Source: an uncultured Paenibacillaceae bacterium
Lineage (GTDB): Bacteria > Bacillota > Bacilli > Paenibacillales > CALAME01
Reading direction: 5' to 3'
Assembly: GCA_937983035.1 (NCBI GenBank)
Contig: CALKAN010000298.1
Span: 1 to 7,276, forward strand
DNA length: 7,276 bases
The notes under the pieces were generated by a model that ran no database searches, was not told the DNA's origin, and worked only from the letters and a program-made list of their open reading frames with translations. Shown here one piece after another: positions 6,950-7,276 of the stretch (position 1 is the stretch's first letter; every line of letters starts with the position of its first letter). The position numbers and the translations under genes are program-made.

Positions 6950-7092
6950 TTGAGTTCAGCGAAAAAATGAGATGGGGGTTTAGGACTTTGAGTAAGCGCC
7001 CCATAAGCTCTTCACTAGCAACTTTTGGAAGGGATGCAGCGTCTACTAATTATAAGTAGTATTATTTACCGAACGGAGGCAAGCAAAATCGT
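6950..7092 (+). other. Spacer between the tandem paralogues
   Basis: No gene fits in these 143 bases. The first 70 contain a weak ATGGGG/CCCCAT inverted repeat (6972-6977 with 6999-7004) without a T run, so no convincing terminator separates the two paralogues. From 7020 the sequence is a diverged copy of the DNA upstream of the first paralogue. It carries a small CTACT/AGTAG inverted repeat at 7043-7059 that copy 1 lacks. Confidence 0.5.
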
Positions 7093-7170
7093 ATGAAAAA
7101 TAAAATGTTAACTCTCGGGTTAATCGCGGCTGTCGCAGGGCTGTTATTTATGTTAGCGATACAATCCGAA
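7020..7170 (+). repeat. Duplicated upstream and 5' coding module, copy 2
   Basis: This is the counterpart of 4934-5086, with the same block order and nearly the same spacing. Identity is highest from the ribosome-binding site through the codons for the membrane segment, and includes the 18-base identical stretch ending at 7170. Similarity drops where the acidic linker begins. Confidence 0.75.
7075..7079 (+). promoter_or_regulatory. Ribosome-binding site, second paralogue
   Basis: GGAGG stands 13 bases before ATG 7093. An in-frame TAG at 7057 and the lack of other start codons in between make ATG 7093 the only plausible start for this copy. That supports ATG 5009 in the first copy. Confidence 0.6.
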
Positions 7171-7276
7171 GTTACCTCGAATACTGGGGCGAATGAAGAG
7201 AAGGAACTTCAAACGGATGTGGCGGACACGGTATTATTTGATTGGATTGAAGCGGGAGGGATTCATTCTATTTCTA
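7093..7276 (+). CDS. Second membrane-anchored paralogue, 3' partial
   Basis: This is the 5' end of a tandem paralogue of the preceding gene; 61 codons are visible before the window ends. The membrane segment (GLIAAVAGLLFMLAIQS) matches the first copy, with 21 of the first 25 residues identical. DTVLFDWIEAGGIHSIS matches DTVLFDLIAAEGVRSIH. The linker between these blocks is 31 residues shorter: the DTVLFD motif starts at residue 45 here and at residue 76 in the first copy. No lipobox Cys is present, so it should again be a signal-anchored extracytoplasmic protein. Nothing can be said about its C-terminal domains. Function is unknown, as for the first copy, and the two may be co-transcribed because no strong terminator lies between them. 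Confidence 0.85.
   Translation, partial: MKNKMLTLGLIAAVAGLLFMLAIQSEVTSNTGANEEKELQTDVADTVLFDWIEAGGIHSIS

Noticed and set aside
6972..7004. ATGGGG/CCCCAT inverted repeat as a terminator between the paralogues
   Set aside because: The stem is six bases with a 21-base loop and no following T run.

Overview
The window looks like chromosomal DNA from a Gram-positive Bacillota, most likely a Bacillales member. Evidence for this is the GGAG-type Shine-Dalgarno sites, a TTG start codon, a lipobox-type lipoprotein signal, an AlgI/DHHW gene pair of the kind found in Bacillota, and a moderate G+C content. No species can be named from sequence alone. Every credible gene lies on the + strand. No RNA genes, CRISPR arrays or insertion sequences were seen.

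Region 1 (1-2713) is an extracellular polysaccharide O-acetylation pair. It starts with an AlgI-like membrane-bound O-acyltransferase (MBOAT), whose 5' end lies outside the window and whose reading frame is broken by one base in a T run at 870-875. A DHHW/AlgX-like SGNH-fold protein follows 27 bases later. In such systems the MBOAT moves acetyl groups across the membrane and the SGNH partner places them on a glycan.

Region 2 (2714-4910) holds one gene, probably with its own promoter (an exact TATAAT at 2799-2804). It encodes a lipoprotein with the three-domain layout of polysaccharide lyase family 4 (rhamnogalacturonan lyase). A strong 13-bp-stem terminator at 4877-4909 closes the unit. Acetylation genes beside a glycan lyase recall the alginate clusters (algI/J/X/F plus the lyase algL), so these three genes may modify and trim one surface glycan. 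That link is inference.

Region 3 (4911-7276) holds two tandem paralogues of unknown function. The first is complete: a membrane-anchored protein with an acidic linker, an Ig-like segment and a probable C-terminal beta-propeller. The second is cut off by the window end after 61 codons. The duplication includes the upstream DNA and ribosome-binding site, while the linker after the membrane anchor is 31 residues shorter in the second copy.

The most notable points are the frameshift in the acetyltransferase, the lyase-like lipoprotein beside the acetylation pair, and the tandem family of anchored proteins of unknown role.
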